Part shown: piece by piece, positions 20,398 through 31,293 of the stretch | How positions within the stretch are numbered: the stretch's first letter is position 1 | How the letters are laid out: every line of letters begins with the position of its first letter | NCBI GenBank assembly: GCA_026018925.1 | Contig: JAKSZU010000004.1 | Coordinates: 42,484,233 to 42,548,232 of the forward strand | Origin: Tupaia tana | Taxonomy: Eukaryota; Chordata; Mammalia; Scandentia; Tupaiidae | DNA: 64,000 nt | Reading direction: 5' to 3' | Translations under genes and position numbers: made by a program | The notes under the pieces: generated by a model | Databases searched by the model: none | Told to the model about the DNA's origin: nothing | What the model saw: only the letters and a program-made list of their open reading frames with translations

Positions 20398-20594
20398 GGG
20401 CTGGCTGGTGGTGTGGTAGTTGGTGTGCTGGACTCCCACATGGCTGGCCACAGTTCAAGTCCTGCACCTGGCAGCTGGCTTACTCACTGTCCTGCTCTCT
20501 CTCTTTCTCTCTGGTCAAAAAATAAAATAAAATAAAATAAAATAATAATAATAAATAAAATTGAACAAATAATTCCTTAAAAAAAAAAAAAAGA
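20398..20594 (+). mobile_element. tS-S SINE
   Basis: Head 'gggctggctggtggtgtggt', B box 'agttcaagtcc', 'agctggcttactcactg', CT tract, 'ggtcaaaaaataaaat', (AAAAT)n/(AAT)n tail. TSD 'aagaatgaggaa' on both sides. Confidence 0.93.
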
Positions 20595-20624
20595 ATGAGG
20601 AACAATTAAAGAAATACAACATCA

Positions 20625-20905
20625 GGACCAGCAGTTGACATAATGGCTATGTTGCTGGACTCCCACATAGTCGACCGTGGTTCGAGTCCCAGAGCTGGTG
20701 ACTTAAACTCGCACCAGGCGAGTGTGTGTGCATGCCCAAGATTCCAAGAGGAGAATGGAGGAGAAGGGATTGCAGTGTGGCCATCCACCCTGGGGAGTGA
20801 TTTCTCACTTTCTGTCTCTCTGTTTCTCTCTGTCTTTCTGGCAAGCGCACGTGCCCTATAGCAAAAACAAAAACAAAAACAAAACTCTCAAAAAAAAAAA
20901 AAAAG
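20625..20905 (+). mobile_element. tS-L SINE
   Basis: B box 'ggttcgagtcc' intact. The C/G block is degraded ('accctggggagtg'). The tail is (CAAAAA)n followed by A14. TSD 'aaagaaatacaa' on both sides. It lies only about 30 bp beyond the tS-S at 20398. Confidence 0.95.
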
Positions 20906-21448
20906 AAATACAATCTCACTGAAGAAACAAAATATAGAAAGCACTTGTAACTAACCCTTAAATAATGGAGATACATAAACTGCAAGACAAAAAAAAGTAA
21001 CTGTTTTAAGGAAGCACATAAAAATTCTATAGGTAAGGTATATAGATTCACACCTTAAATTTGGGTGAACATGTTACTGGTAGGTCGGCTTACTACCTGT
21101 CTAATAAAGATGAGATAACGTTATGTGACTTTTAAAGCTAAGTCATGAAAGGCCAGGCAGTTTTTGTCTAGTTTCCTTGGAATGCATGATATTAAGGATC
21201 CCCCTCTCAGAAATCCACTTCCTGTGCTCTAAAAACTCTGGAAATGTCATATAAATACACACTTAAATTAATAATCCCGGCTGTTTCAGACCTCAGTCAT
21301 TCCAGTTCAGTCATTAGATATATGAGTAAAGATATCCTCAGATTAGTACTATCCAAAAGAACTTCCTCTGATGAGGGAAATGTTCTATAAATGTACACCG
21401 AGTAGCCACTACATATGCCTATTGAGCATTTAAAAATATAACTAGTGA
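20906..21448. other. Single-copy DNA, no recognised features
   Basis: 21160-21300 is less AT-rich, but no family or exon is evident. Confidence 0.35.
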
Positions 21449-21698
21449 GGGACCAGCAGTTAGCGTAATGGCTATGTCGCTGGACTCCCACGTAGTCGAC
21501 CGCGGTTCGAGTCCTGGACTCGGTGGCTTAAACTCACGCCGGGTGCATGTGCGTGCGTGCCCAATATCCCGAGAGGAGAATGGAGGAGAAGGGATTGCGG
21601 CGTGGCCATCCCCCCTGGGGGGTGATTTCTCGCTTTCTATCTCTCTGTCTCTCTCTGTCTGTCTGGCGAGCACATGCGCTCTATAGCAAAAACCTCTC

Positions 21699-21757
<59 letters not shown>

Positions 21758-21759
21758 TA
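21449..21759 (+). mobile_element. tS-L SINE with very long A tail and (TA)n
   Basis: Near-consensus subfamily A with palindrome CCCCCCTGGGGGG and B box 'ggttcgagtcc'. The tail is about 42 A (21700-21741) followed by (TA)9. TSD 'ataactagtg' on both sides. The uninterrupted A tail suggests a very recent insertion. Confidence 0.95.
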
Positions 21760-22489
21760 ACTAGTGTGACAGAAGAACTAAATAATGAATCATTTTTAAC
21801 TGATGTAAATTTAAATATATATAGTGACTATTGTATTGGAGAGTAGGCTAGGCTCTAGTCATTGAATCAACCTCTGCTGCTGTTGGAGATCACAGAGCAG
21901 AGATAAGGACTTTTTCCTTGCCCAAATTCATGCCTTACAGATTTCATGAGCATTTTCATATTACTCCACAAAGTTTGGAGTAATCTATCATGCAGCAACA
22001 GATAATGGGAACAGAATTCCAATCTTTCGAGATAAGCAAATTGAGCTTCAAAAATTGTGCTTTGCACAAAATTCGATGGCTGAATTGCAAGAATAGAGGG
22101 TTTTGAGAATCCTTTCAGAAATAGACTTTTTTGATAGTAAGTTATTAAACTTGATGACCTAAAAACCTATGTTGAGTGAGACAACTCTCTTTTACATAAT
22201 GTACTCCTGAAGCATATTATTTATAATTTCATTAGTCAAGTAAAGGTCCTGTCTACCTAATAATATTGGCTTGCCTTAAAAATGCAAATATTTTAAATAA
22301 AATTACTTACATAAAAATTGTAACTCTAAATACTAAGTGATGCACATCTGCTAAACATTTCCAAAAATAACATACAATAATTCTGGTATTTATTCTCTCC
22401 TCTGGAAAAGATATTATGATAAGCTTATCAATTAAGGCTTCAATATTGTTTGTTAAGTTAAATATATTTTTTCTATTTTTGATGTACGC
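21760..22489. other. Single-copy DNA
   Basis: No recognised repeat; no supported open frame. Confidence 0.35.
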
Positions 22490-22745
22490 AGCATGAATTA
22501 AAGGTATCAAAGAATAAATTAGCAACAGAAATCAACAACATCCCCATCTCCTGGCAGCTTGACAGCTTTGTTACGGTTTACATTCCCCAAGGAGAGTCTC
22601 AGCACCAAGATATTGATTTGCACCACTGCACTTTTCTGACTAATTATTACCAGTGCAGTCCTTCCAGTTAATCAGTACATCCTCACAGTAAGAGTGGCCT
22701 TCAGTTTAAATTCATTAAGCTGATAAGTGACAATATTACAGCTGC
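22490..22745. promoter_or_regulatory. Candidate conserved non-coding element
   Basis: Single-copy sequence of balanced composition with no repeat match. It contains words typical of developmental enhancers: 'ctaattattacc', 'agttaatcag', and 'gctttaattaaaa' just beyond. This is an impression from composition and motif content only; no alignment was possible. Confidence 0.2.
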
Positions 22746-22962
22746 ATGACAATTGCTTTAATTAAAAATATTTTTGATGAAGATTAGGAAACTATTGTAT
22801 TTTCAAGCATACCAAATTGACTATAGAAGTGATTATTTTCCAAGAACTCAGGCTTCATTTCTGTATGGCATTCAACATTTCTAAGTTCTGAAAAGGAGAT
22901 TTAATAACATTTCTCTTGAGAACTCTATCAGTAGGAATGACCCTTTAAGAATAATCATTAGT

Positions 22963-23190
22963 GAGCCAGCAGGTGGTGTAGTGTTAAGACACATGGTTGA
23001 CCACAGTTCTAGACCTGGACACAGCACCTTGAAATTTACACCAGGCATGTGTGCATGTGTGTCCAAAATCCCAAGAGAACTGAGGAAAACGGGTTGCAGT
23101 GTGACCATCCCTTCTGGGGGGGGGGGGGGTGATTTCTCTCTTTTTCTCTGTCTGTCTCTCTAGTGAGCACACACGCCCTATACCAAATAC

Positions 23191-23229
<39 letters not shown>

Positions 23230-23231
23230 AG
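22963..23231 (+). mobile_element. tRNA SINE (tS-L-like, diverged) ending in a (CA)n microsatellite
   Basis: Head 'gagccagcaggtggtgtagt', degraded B box ('agttctagacc'), body, a G run of about 14 in the C/G block (23115-23129), and end 'cgccctataccaaatacttc'. The tail has become (CA)n at 23193-23222. Confidence 0.88.
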
Positions 23232-23439
23232 GCTGGCAAAGCATTCAAATTCACTGATTTTTTTCCCCTAATGTATGGCCATGTTATCTGAAATGTGGAG
23301 AGGAAGTGAGAAAGGATGCTATGTAAAATATGGTTAGGAAAATTTTCTCTGATGAAATGCCTTGAATATCTGCAGGGGGTTTCATGCAGCAGGTTTGTAA
23401 ATGTAAATACACTGAATTATTTGCTCTTACATACGATAT

Positions 23440-23625
23440 TATTTTTATTTTTATTTTTTTAAATAATTATTTTATTTAACTTTATTTATTATTATTATTT
23501 TCCAGTTGAATCAGAGAGAGACAGAAAGGGAAAGTGAGAAAGCAAGCTGCCAGGTCCAGGACTTGAACCACAATTGGCCATGTGGGAGTCCAGTGCCTTT
23601 AACCACCTCACCACCTGCTGGCCCC
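23440..23625 (-). mobile_element. tS-S SINE, antisense
   Basis: A long AT-rich tail complement, 'ttccagttgaatcagagaga', GA tract, 'gaaagcaagctgccaggtcc', sense B box 'ggttcaagtcc', head end 'acctgctggccccc'. Confidence 0.92.
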
Positions 23626-23750
23626 CACACAATATTTTTTAGATAATTCTCATCATTTCTCTATGATGTAGGTCCTATTCTTATTCTTACTTATTGAATG
23701 TGTGAATGTCTGAGTGTATGTCCAAGCTTACATAAAAAACCTGTAACTTG

Positions 23751-23916
23751 GGACCAGCAGATGGTATAATGGTTATCCACTGGACTACCATGTAGTCAAC
23801 CATGGTTCAAGTCCCATACGTGGAGACTTGAAGCTCACTCAGGGCATGTGTGCATGCCTGCCCAAAATCTCAAGAGGAGACTGGACAAGAAAGGATTGCA
23901 GCATGGCCATCCATTT
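23751..23916 (+). mobile_element. tS-L SINE, 3'-truncated
   Basis: The head 'gggaccagcagatggtataa', B box 'ggttcaagtcc' and body to 'gcatggccatccatttt' are present. The CT tract, end block and A tail are missing, so a later deletion or internal priming removed the 3' part. Confidence 0.9.
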
Positions 23917-24605
23917 TCAGAAATCATTAAAAGGAACTTTTACAGTGAGAAAGTTGCAGACATAGTACAAAATGTTTCACTGGCATAGATGTTTTAAAGT
24001 ATAAGAACAAGTAGTGTGGTTGCTACAAAAGTGTGAGATCATTCAGACACCTAAAATTTAAAAAGTTGCATTTTACAATAGACACATGTGCCCTCTTTGA
24101 TGTAAAAGCCAATATTTCAGAGGGCATATATCTGTTTTCTGAACCATCAGTGTCACAGGGCATAGATTTTATTGAATATCTAGAGAATAATTATCTTCTC
24201 AATGGCAAATGTTACAACCTTCATATCCTGTTTGTCTATGGAGAGCTTGGATTTAACTTCATACATAAATTCATACGTTCAAAAATTCTCAAGCTATATT
24301 AGAAGCTTCACTTGGCCTTTGGTGACAACCAACTTGATTTGGCCTTTGGTGATATTTATCACTTACAGATAGGTATCAGAAATAAATATGTATCAGTATA
24401 TTCATAGTATATTTAAGTGTTATTTATTGATTGATAAAATGATATCCCTATCTGTAACAATTTCTAAAATTCAGAAGAGTTTCAAAAACCAAATTCTTTT
24501 TATATGTATATTTACTTTATACTTCTATTAAACTCAATACAAAGCAAAGAATTATCATTTCTCTCACACTTCCTCTATTCTGTAACTTTAAAAATGATAA
24601 AATGA
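23917..24605. other. Single-copy AT-rich DNA
   Basis: An 89-codon open frame at 24033-24302 is free of SINE sequence. It shows no domain, signal peptide or splice context and I do not support it as a gene. 'ggcctttggtgata' is locally duplicated around 24315-24350. Confidence 0.35.
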
Positions 24606-24899
24606 GGGGCCAGCAGATGGCAATAATCGTTATGTCACTGGACTCCCACATACTCTATCGTGGTTCAAGTCCTAGACCCAGTAGCTTAAAACTCATGCTG
24701 GCCACGTGTGCATGCATGCCCATAATTCTGAGAGGAGAATAGAGGAGAAGGGATTGTGGTGTGGCCCTCCCCCTGGGGAATTATTTCTCGCTTTCTGTCT
24801 CTCTGTCTCTCTGTCTCCATGGCAAGCATACATGCCCTATAGCAAAAATATCTCTAAAAGAAAATATATGTGTGTATATATATGTATATATAAAATGAA
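24606..24899 (+). mobile_element. tS-L SINE with (TA)/(TG) tail
   Basis: Head 'ggggccagcagatggcaata', B box 'ggttcaagtcc', palindrome shortened, tail mutated to a mixed TA/TG microsatellite (24861-24889). TSD 'ataaaatga' on both sides. Confidence 0.92.
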
Positions 24900-25085
24900 A
24901 CTCTAACATATATTAGAGTAGGCAAAATGGCCAATCATTTCATTTTCATAGAATAACTATGAACTAATCTCCTTTAGAAAAAAACCAGAATCTATATAAT
25001 CTACCAAATCTGTCATAAAATACTATTTTTAAACAACAAACTTATTATAATTGACCTAAATGAGAAGGCACCATTACAAGGAATC

Positions 25086-25226
25086 CGGACTTTGGGATCT
25101 GAACTGAGGTGTGCACTCTTGCACTTAATGGCTTTGAAACTTCAGAAAAGTCAGTTAGTTTTCTTATATCTTAGTTTCCTCATCTCTATAATGGGAATGT
25201 TTGTAAAAACCTGCCACCTGAGGACA
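25086..25226 (+). mobile_element. MIR
   Basis: 'ggactttgggatctgaactg', 'cacttaatggctttgaaact', 'tagtttcctcatctctataa' then 'tgggaatg' follows the MIR core in sense order. Confidence 0.75.
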
Positions 25227-25925
25227 TCAGGAAAATGAGAAGCAATGCTACAAAACACTGAAGTAAATGAGTTTACATTATCCTGACTGCTTTTTTTCAG
25301 AATCATGTATGGGTAGGAAGTACTCACTTTGGAAAATACTTTAAAGTAAGGTAGGTTGAGATAAAAGGTTGATCAGTGACCATGAAGGAGAAGCTTGCAA
25401 AGATATTATTTTACATGAGTCAAAGGAGAGCCATTTTGCCTCCAAAAGGAAAGGATTAACAAAACCAGATGAATGTATTAGGAGACTGTGAGGAGGCACT
25501 GGGGCTGGCATTATCCTTTAGTTCCTCCCTAAAGCTCAGAATATTTCTGAGAATGGAAACACTTACCTTATATTTGAAGTATTTGTTTTTGCTAAGCTAA
25601 ATTTAAACTCTTACTTTATCATATATACATGCTTTTTGTGATCATATATACATGCTTTTTGTGGGAAACCGTGTTCAGACTCAAAAAGGGACACTGGTTT
25701 GATGTGGTTTGAGTAGGTGATTATATGTTTGCAGAGTATTGGTGACCATTACTAAAAAGGTATTTTAGTAAATCACAATATTTTGGAGAAAGCTTTGAAT
25801 TTCACAGGGTATGGTTCTGTAATTTTAGCCAGTGTTTGCCAGAGAAAACGTGAGTAAGACTCTAGACACTGGAGCTTGAGTGAGAATATAAGCTTGAGTT
25901 AGTATATAAGTACTGCTTGAGTAAG
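25227..25925. other. Single-copy DNA
   Basis: Contains the 23-bp tandem duplication listed separately and short local duplications of 'agaatataagcttgagt' around 25880-25940. No gene seen. Confidence 0.35.
25618..25663 (+). repeat. 23-bp perfect tandem duplication
   Basis: A 23-base unit beginning 'atcatatatacatgcttttt' occurs exactly twice, at 25618-25640 and 25641-25663. Confidence 0.95.
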
Positions 25926-25934
25926 AATATAAGC

Positions 25935-26040
25935 TTCTCCTGCTACCATGTTCTTAGGCAAGTTACTTAACTTCTCTGTGCAGAAAATTTCTCATCATAA
26001 TAATAGCATAAGGAATATCTGACAGTGTTGTTAGCATTAA
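25935..26040 (+). mobile_element. MIR fragment
   Basis: 'tcttaggcaagttacttaac' with 'ttctctgtgc' is the MIR core, followed by a degraded 'aataatagcataaggaatat' and 'gttgttagcattaa'. Confidence 0.75.
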
Positions 26041-26152
26041 GTTTGTGCAAAAATGGAATTAAAGAATGAGTTTATTTTGGTACAAAAAAATTGACAACCA
26101 TACATAGTTTTCTCATAACACACATTTCCCATGAACTTTTTGAAGACCCACT
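26040..26152. mobile_element. Second mariner-like MITE/remnant family
   Basis: 'gtttgtgcaaaaatggaatt', then 'ttattttggtacaaaaaaat', and the right part 'tttcccatgaactttttgaa'. The left part recurs in reverse at 28429-28490 and 47491-47550. The words match the ends of a mammalian mariner family as I remember it. Confidence 0.55.
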
Positions 26153-27315
26153 TATATCCTAAGGGTTCTGTTCCCAATTCTGACACTAGAAGTGGTAGCT
26201 ATTTTTATCATATAAAGTATACTAAGTGGCCTGGAGCTCTTCAAGGTATCTAAAGGAAGTCTGGATGATATATAGACCAAAAGGTGATCAGATGTTTCAA
26301 CAGTAGAACTCTTCTACCTCCACTAAGCTGTATTTCTCTCAGAAAATTAAATTCAAATACTCTAATCCTGTAGCATTTTAACAAAATTTTCTCCTTACAA
26401 TTTAGCTTTTTAAAGAGAGGGTGGTTAGAATTATAGCAATGGAAAATAGAGTAAGGGAATTACGAAGAAAATTCACTTTCCTGAGAATCCTGTTACCACT
26501 ATGTTGTGAACATGTCTCCAATGCTAGAATGAAAAAGAACAAAATTCAAAGAATCAGACTAGTATTCTACAATTCACCTTGTTCTACTCGTTTTCTTCCC
26601 AAGTGACAATGTAGGTATTGAATAAAATTAAATTCCTAATTGAATGAACAAATGTAGGGACTTATATTTCCATATGTAGAGGTTACTAAATAACCAATTT
26701 TATATTATTGAAAACTATTACCCAAATTATTTTCCTAACTCTCCTTGTGGAAAAGTCTATAGAGTGTTGTCACTAATGGTAACATCTCATGGTACTATAC
26801 TATATTTTCACAAATGTAATATTTATTAAGTGTTATATCTTTATTGCAACAGCAGTGTTCATATTTGAGCAAAGTAAAGCGATAATCTGGAAAATATACT
26901 TAAACTGATTGTTAAGTCCTTGAGTGTTATATTCACAGTAATCAATATATATTTTTATTTCTCTTTTTTTAAAGTTGATTTATAAAGAGACCTAATGATC
27001 AAAGTTTCTAATGTATTTCTAAAAAGCCTCTAAAATTAAAATTTGTTTGGAGAATTAGATTCACTCTCTGATTTCAAAGATGTTTTCCCAAATAAAATCT
27101 GTTTCAACAAGAAATGAAAATTACATTTCTAAATTCCATATTCTTCTAGGACATTCTGCTTTTATCAAAAAACAGATTTTGTACAATGAATAGTACACTG
27201 TGTAATTTTTCTACTCAATCCCTTTAAGAAGTTGGTAAAATGAACAATCAATCCACATGATCTTTACACAGTTGCTCACTACATTAGAATATATCATACA
27301 GATAATCACTAGTTC
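26153..27315. other. Single-copy AT-rich DNA
   Basis: No element recognised. A 61-codon frame at 26421-26606 is not supported by anything else. Confidence 0.35.
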
Positions 27316-27470
27316 AGTGGGAGTTCTCTGATTGCAGAGGATTTAACTGTTTAAGCAACCACATCGGTTAAGACACTTTGAAGATTTCACTGCTGGAAAT
27401 ATCACATGAATCATCTGCCAATTTAATTCCAGCAAAGCAAGCAGTGCAAAGTTCACACTAAAAGTTAGAA
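27316..27470. promoter_or_regulatory. Candidate conserved non-coding element
   Basis: Single-copy, balanced sequence with motif-like words ('gattgcagaggatttaac', 'acatgaatcatctgccaatt'). Suggested only by composition. Confidence 0.15.
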
Positions 27471-27480
27471 TCTCATTTCA

Positions 27481-27731
27481 GGACCAGCAGATGGCATAAT
27501 GGTTATGTCACCTGACTCTAACGTAGGTAGTCGACCTTGGTGGCTTGAGACTCATGTTGGGCTCATATGCATGTGTTCCCAAAGCCCTGAGAGGAGAATG
27601 GAGGAAAAGGGATTGTGGTGTGGCCATCCCTCCTGGGGGGAGGGGTGATTCCTTGTTTTCTATCTCTCTGTCTCTCCAGGAAGCACACATGCCCTATAGC
27701 AAAAATCTCTCTTAAAAAAAAAATAAATAAG
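27481..27731 (+). mobile_element. tS-L SINE lacking the B box
   Basis: Head 'ggaccagcagatggcataat' runs into 'taggtagtcgacc', then directly to 'ttggtggcttgagactcatg'. The roughly 20-bp segment with the B box is deleted. Body, CT tract, end and A tail are otherwise present. Confidence 0.92.
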
Positions 27732-28425
27732 AGTTACCTACTTCCTTCACAGTATCTTTGGAATTAAAAATGAAAACTGAATACAAAAATTATCTATCTT
27801 TGAAAAAAATAAGCAGTGCTGATTGTTGAAAATGGGACCTATAAGGTTATTTTCATAGTTTTGTTGTTAGAAACAGATTCACTGATAGTAAGGTAAACCT
27901 GGATAGATTTCAAAAGCATTTCACAAGTCATCAAACATGTAAATCAGATTGTGGTGTTCTTTCTTATAAATCCTAACTTCTACTGAATGATTATTTAAAA
28001 AGCACTAATGAACTTTAGTCCTTGAATCTCAGATTTCTTTCCAAAACATTACTCTTAGACAGTCACTTTCTATCTTATTATTTCTCTTATAAACAAAGTG
28101 CACTGTGAATTTGTCCTATTCATCGAATATAAAGTGAAATATTTCTCTCATTTGTAGAAGTTAATCTGAATTCTAATCCTATCACATCCAAAATTCTGTC
28201 AACCATGTCCAACTTCCTGTTATCCAACACTTAATAAGCATACTCTTGTTTTTGACTCCCAAGTAATGAATTATATGAATTAATACTAATTCTGGAATCA
28301 CATCCTGACATCCAGGATCCAACATTCCCTTTTAGGTCAACACCGAATAAATCACAAATACAAGGAATCTTGAAATAGTTCATAGAAAATGTGTATTATG
28401 AATAATCTATTAGTGCATCTCCAAA
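27732..28425. other. Single-copy AT-rich DNA
   Basis: Nothing recognised. Confidence 0.35.
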
Positions 28426-28498
28426 TGTTTGCACCATAATAAACTTGTACTTTAATTCCACTTTCCACAAACTTTTTGAAGTCCTCTCCCATATATCA
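28426..28498. mobile_element. Second mariner-like family, partial copy
   Basis: 'gtttgcaccataataaactt' plus 'gtactttaattccactttcc' and 'aactttttgaagtcctctcc' is the reverse of the left part of 26040-26152 joined to the same right end. Confidence 0.55.
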
Positions 28499-29104
28499 TT
28501 AAGTTATTCTAATAAGATGAACACATTGCTAATAATTGTCAAGGGGAAAATAAAGAAGTGAAACATTTAAGGTACACAACAATGGAAAATTATCTGCTGA
28601 TGATAATGTGCATGATAATATCTTTACTGGACTAACATACAGTGTATTCATACTGGAAAAAAATTCATTTTTCAAGCTGCAATGATATACAGTAATTGTA
28701 TGAAAAAAGTTTTAGAAACTAATTGGTAATTTTAAAATTTTCTTTTATAACCTGTAATGGTCATGAAGAATTCCAGAGATGTTCTGAAATGTTCACATCA
28801 GTGGTCCATGTCCTCCCGAGAAAAATAGTGAATGCATGATGAATTAATGCATGAAAGTTGTTAGCTAGTGGAGCTACCCAATAAAGCAGGGAGATAAATA
28901 GTGATATAACGTCATTGTTTACACCAACTCCTTCAGACTGATTTTTGCAGACTGTCATGCCAACAGCTTCCATAGCTTCTTTTCACATTTTCCTTTCACT
29001 CCTTCTTTTCTTTCTGTGAAATGCTATTTATTCCCCTTTACTACTTCTCAAGTGTTGCTTCCTTCATAAATTATTCTATGAGCACAAGTCTGCATTGAAA
29101 TTGC
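28499..29104. other. Single-copy AT-rich DNA
   Basis: Nothing recognised. Confidence 0.35.
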
Positions 29105-29272
29105 TTGGATATGAGTCCTTGTTCTCCATTTAAGAACTATGCTCTGCAGCAAGTATATGCGCTCATTTTGAATTAAGTCTTCACATTTAACATGGGGATA
29201 ATGATAGTATCTATGTACTGTTCTGAAGATTAAGTTAATATAATACAGACATGAGTACATGGTTTGGCATGC
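29105..29272 (+). mobile_element. MIR
   Basis: 'tggggataatgatagtatct', 'ctgaagattaagttaatata' and 'catggtttggcatg' follow the MIR 3' half; the 5' half is more diverged. Confidence 0.7.
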
Positions 29273-29444
29273 TCAGGGAGATCCTGGGACATAAACCCAT
29301 GACCTTCCCCATGTGGGTCCAATTGCTTACTACTATGCCTCAAGACCCAGTGGGTGTGTGTAGGGGGTGGCATTTTAAAAATTATAAACAGGATAAACTC
29401 GCTACTGAATCAGGAGGTCTTAGAACAATCTTATAGTATTTATT

Positions 29445-29684
29445 TTATAAAATATGCTATAGAGCACGTGTGCTCATCAGAGAGGGAAAGAGAAAAACAG
29501 AGAAGGCACCCCGAAGGGGTATGACCATGCTACAGTCTCTTCTCCTCCACTCACTTCTTGGGATTTTGGGAATGCATGCACATATGCTTGGTATATTTTC
29601 CAAGCTCCTGGATCCAGGACTCAAATCATGCTGTTGGCCATGTGGGATGCAGTTGCCTTATCCACCAAGCCACCTGGCTGTCGC
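29445..29684 (-). mobile_element. tS-L SINE, antisense, older
   Basis: End block 'tatgctatagagcacgtgtg', GA tract, shortened C/G block ('caccccgaaggggtat'), CTCCTCC body, diverged head. Imperfect TSD around 'cttatagt'+'tttatttta'. Confidence 0.88.
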
Positions 29685-29937
29685 CTTATAGTCTTTATTT
29701 TAATAAACTTTTAAGAGTGAATCTAATGGTCAACCAGACATACAAATTTATGCTACATTTTACTCCATTTAGGTAAGTACATTCTGCATCCTTAGAAGAT
29801 CAGATATAAAATTTTCCTTAGGTAGCTGGTTAAAGCTGTTACCAACCATTATCATAGTCTTAACTGTGTTACTGTCAGACCTTGACAAATAATGTCTATA
29901 AAACTGTGTGCTCTGATATATTTTTAAATATAAATGT

Positions 29938-29939
29938 AC

Positions 29940-29967
<28 letters not shown>
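29938..29967 (+). repeat. (GT)n microsatellite
   Basis: About 14 GT units, next to the tail end of the antisense SINE at 29968, so probably grown from its tail. Confidence 0.9.
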
Positions 29968-29970
<3 letters not shown>

Positions 29971-30203
29971 AATTTTGCCAAAGGGGCATGTGTACTCACT
30001 AGAGAGAAAGGAAGAAAATGAGAAAACACCCCCATGGGGAATGGTCATACCACAATCCTTTCTCTTTCATTCTCTTTTTGGTATTTCCAATACACATACA
30101 CATGTGATTGGCATGTTGCTCAAGTCACCAGATCCAGGAAATAAACTATAAAATCGACCATAAGGGATCCACCACCCCAACCACTATGTCACAGGCTACC
30201 CCA
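29968..30203 (-). mobile_element. tS-L SINE, antisense, old
   Basis: 'aaattttgccaaaggggcat' end block, GA tract, 'cacccccatggggaatgg' C/G block, TTTCATTCTC body, and a diverged head to 'tatgtcacaggctacccc'. Confidence 0.82.
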
Positions 30204-31000
30204 TATACTTTTTCTTTAAGAGTAATAGAATTTTTTTTAAATTGTCATAATACTATTTTTTTTTTCATTTTTATCAAGTGTGGGTATTTTTTTTTTTGGC
30301 TGCTGTTTATTTAAAAAGATAAGTAGAATGAACTCCATTATATGGACCTGGGCAGAGGAGAAGGATGGGGAATATAGATGAGTGAAGAGGGTCATTACCC
30401 TCCTCATGTCTTCATAAGTTTCATTGTTACCACACAAATTTAAATTAATTATTTCACCTCCTCAGAGTCTCTTTTCCTGTCATCTACAGAAAGCAACAGA
30501 GACATCTAAAAAGAGTGGAAGATGAAAATGAATTAAAAGGTAAACACAGTAAATTCTTTAAAAAATCCAGCAAGCTAAGTAGCTAGGCTTTCATTTTATA
30601 ATCTAGATGGTTACAGGGTAAAGATATCTTTCTCAATATTTTTTTTTTACTAAACTTAAATGTATGTTTATAAGCTGGTTATATACAGAAAAACGTAAAT
30701 ATACTGAAATACAAAGAAATATAATATGCCTTATATCCCCCAGGAAATTAAAAATCTACCAAGACAAAATAATACATACACCAGTATATATCAAGGTGTG
30801 TTTCCTGCTAAAAGCAACACGTAAAAGTTAAGATAGCCTTGAGAGGAGAGTAGCAATCCATTACGGTTGCCCTTATTAGGAAAAAGACTGTGAACTAAGG
30901 TATGCAAATGGGAAAACAAAAAATGTATTTGAGTACAGCAAAATAGACTATGACTGAACACTGAGTGTCTATGATTATTGGTGATGAAGATTAACCTGGA
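30204..31000. other. Single-copy AT-rich DNA
   Basis: No element recognised. Confidence 0.35.
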
Positions 31001-31001
31001 G

Positions 31002-31245
31002 GGACCAGCAGTTAGCGTAATGGCTATGTCGCTAGACTCCCACGTAGTCAACCGCGGTTCGTGTCCCGGACCTGGCAGCTTAAACTCACACGGGCGCGTG
31101 GGCGTGCATGCCCAAGATCCCAAGAGGAGAATGGAGGAGAAGGGATTGCAGCGTGGCCATCCCCCGGGGGAGTGATTTCTCGCTTTCTATCTCTCTGTCT
31201 CTCTCTCTGTCTGGCGAGCACACGTGCCCTATAGCAAAAACCTCT

Positions 31246-31277
<32 letters not shown>
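31002..31277 (+). mobile_element. tS-L SINE, young
   Basis: Full-length. Exact 16-bp TSD 'gaagattaacctggag' at 30986-31001 and 31278-31293. A tail of about 30. B box 'ggttcgtgtcc'; palindrome reduced to CCCCCGGGGG. Confidence 0.96.
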
Positions 31278-31279
<2 letters not shown>

Positions 31280-31293
31280 AGATTAACCTGGAG

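Noticed and set aside
23193..23222. (CA)n as a regulatory Z-DNA element
   Set aside because: It is the mutated tail of the adjacent SINE and nothing near it needs a promoter.
24033..24302. 89-codon frame free of SINE sequence
   Set aside because: No homology that I recognise and no splice sites in frame; treated as chance.
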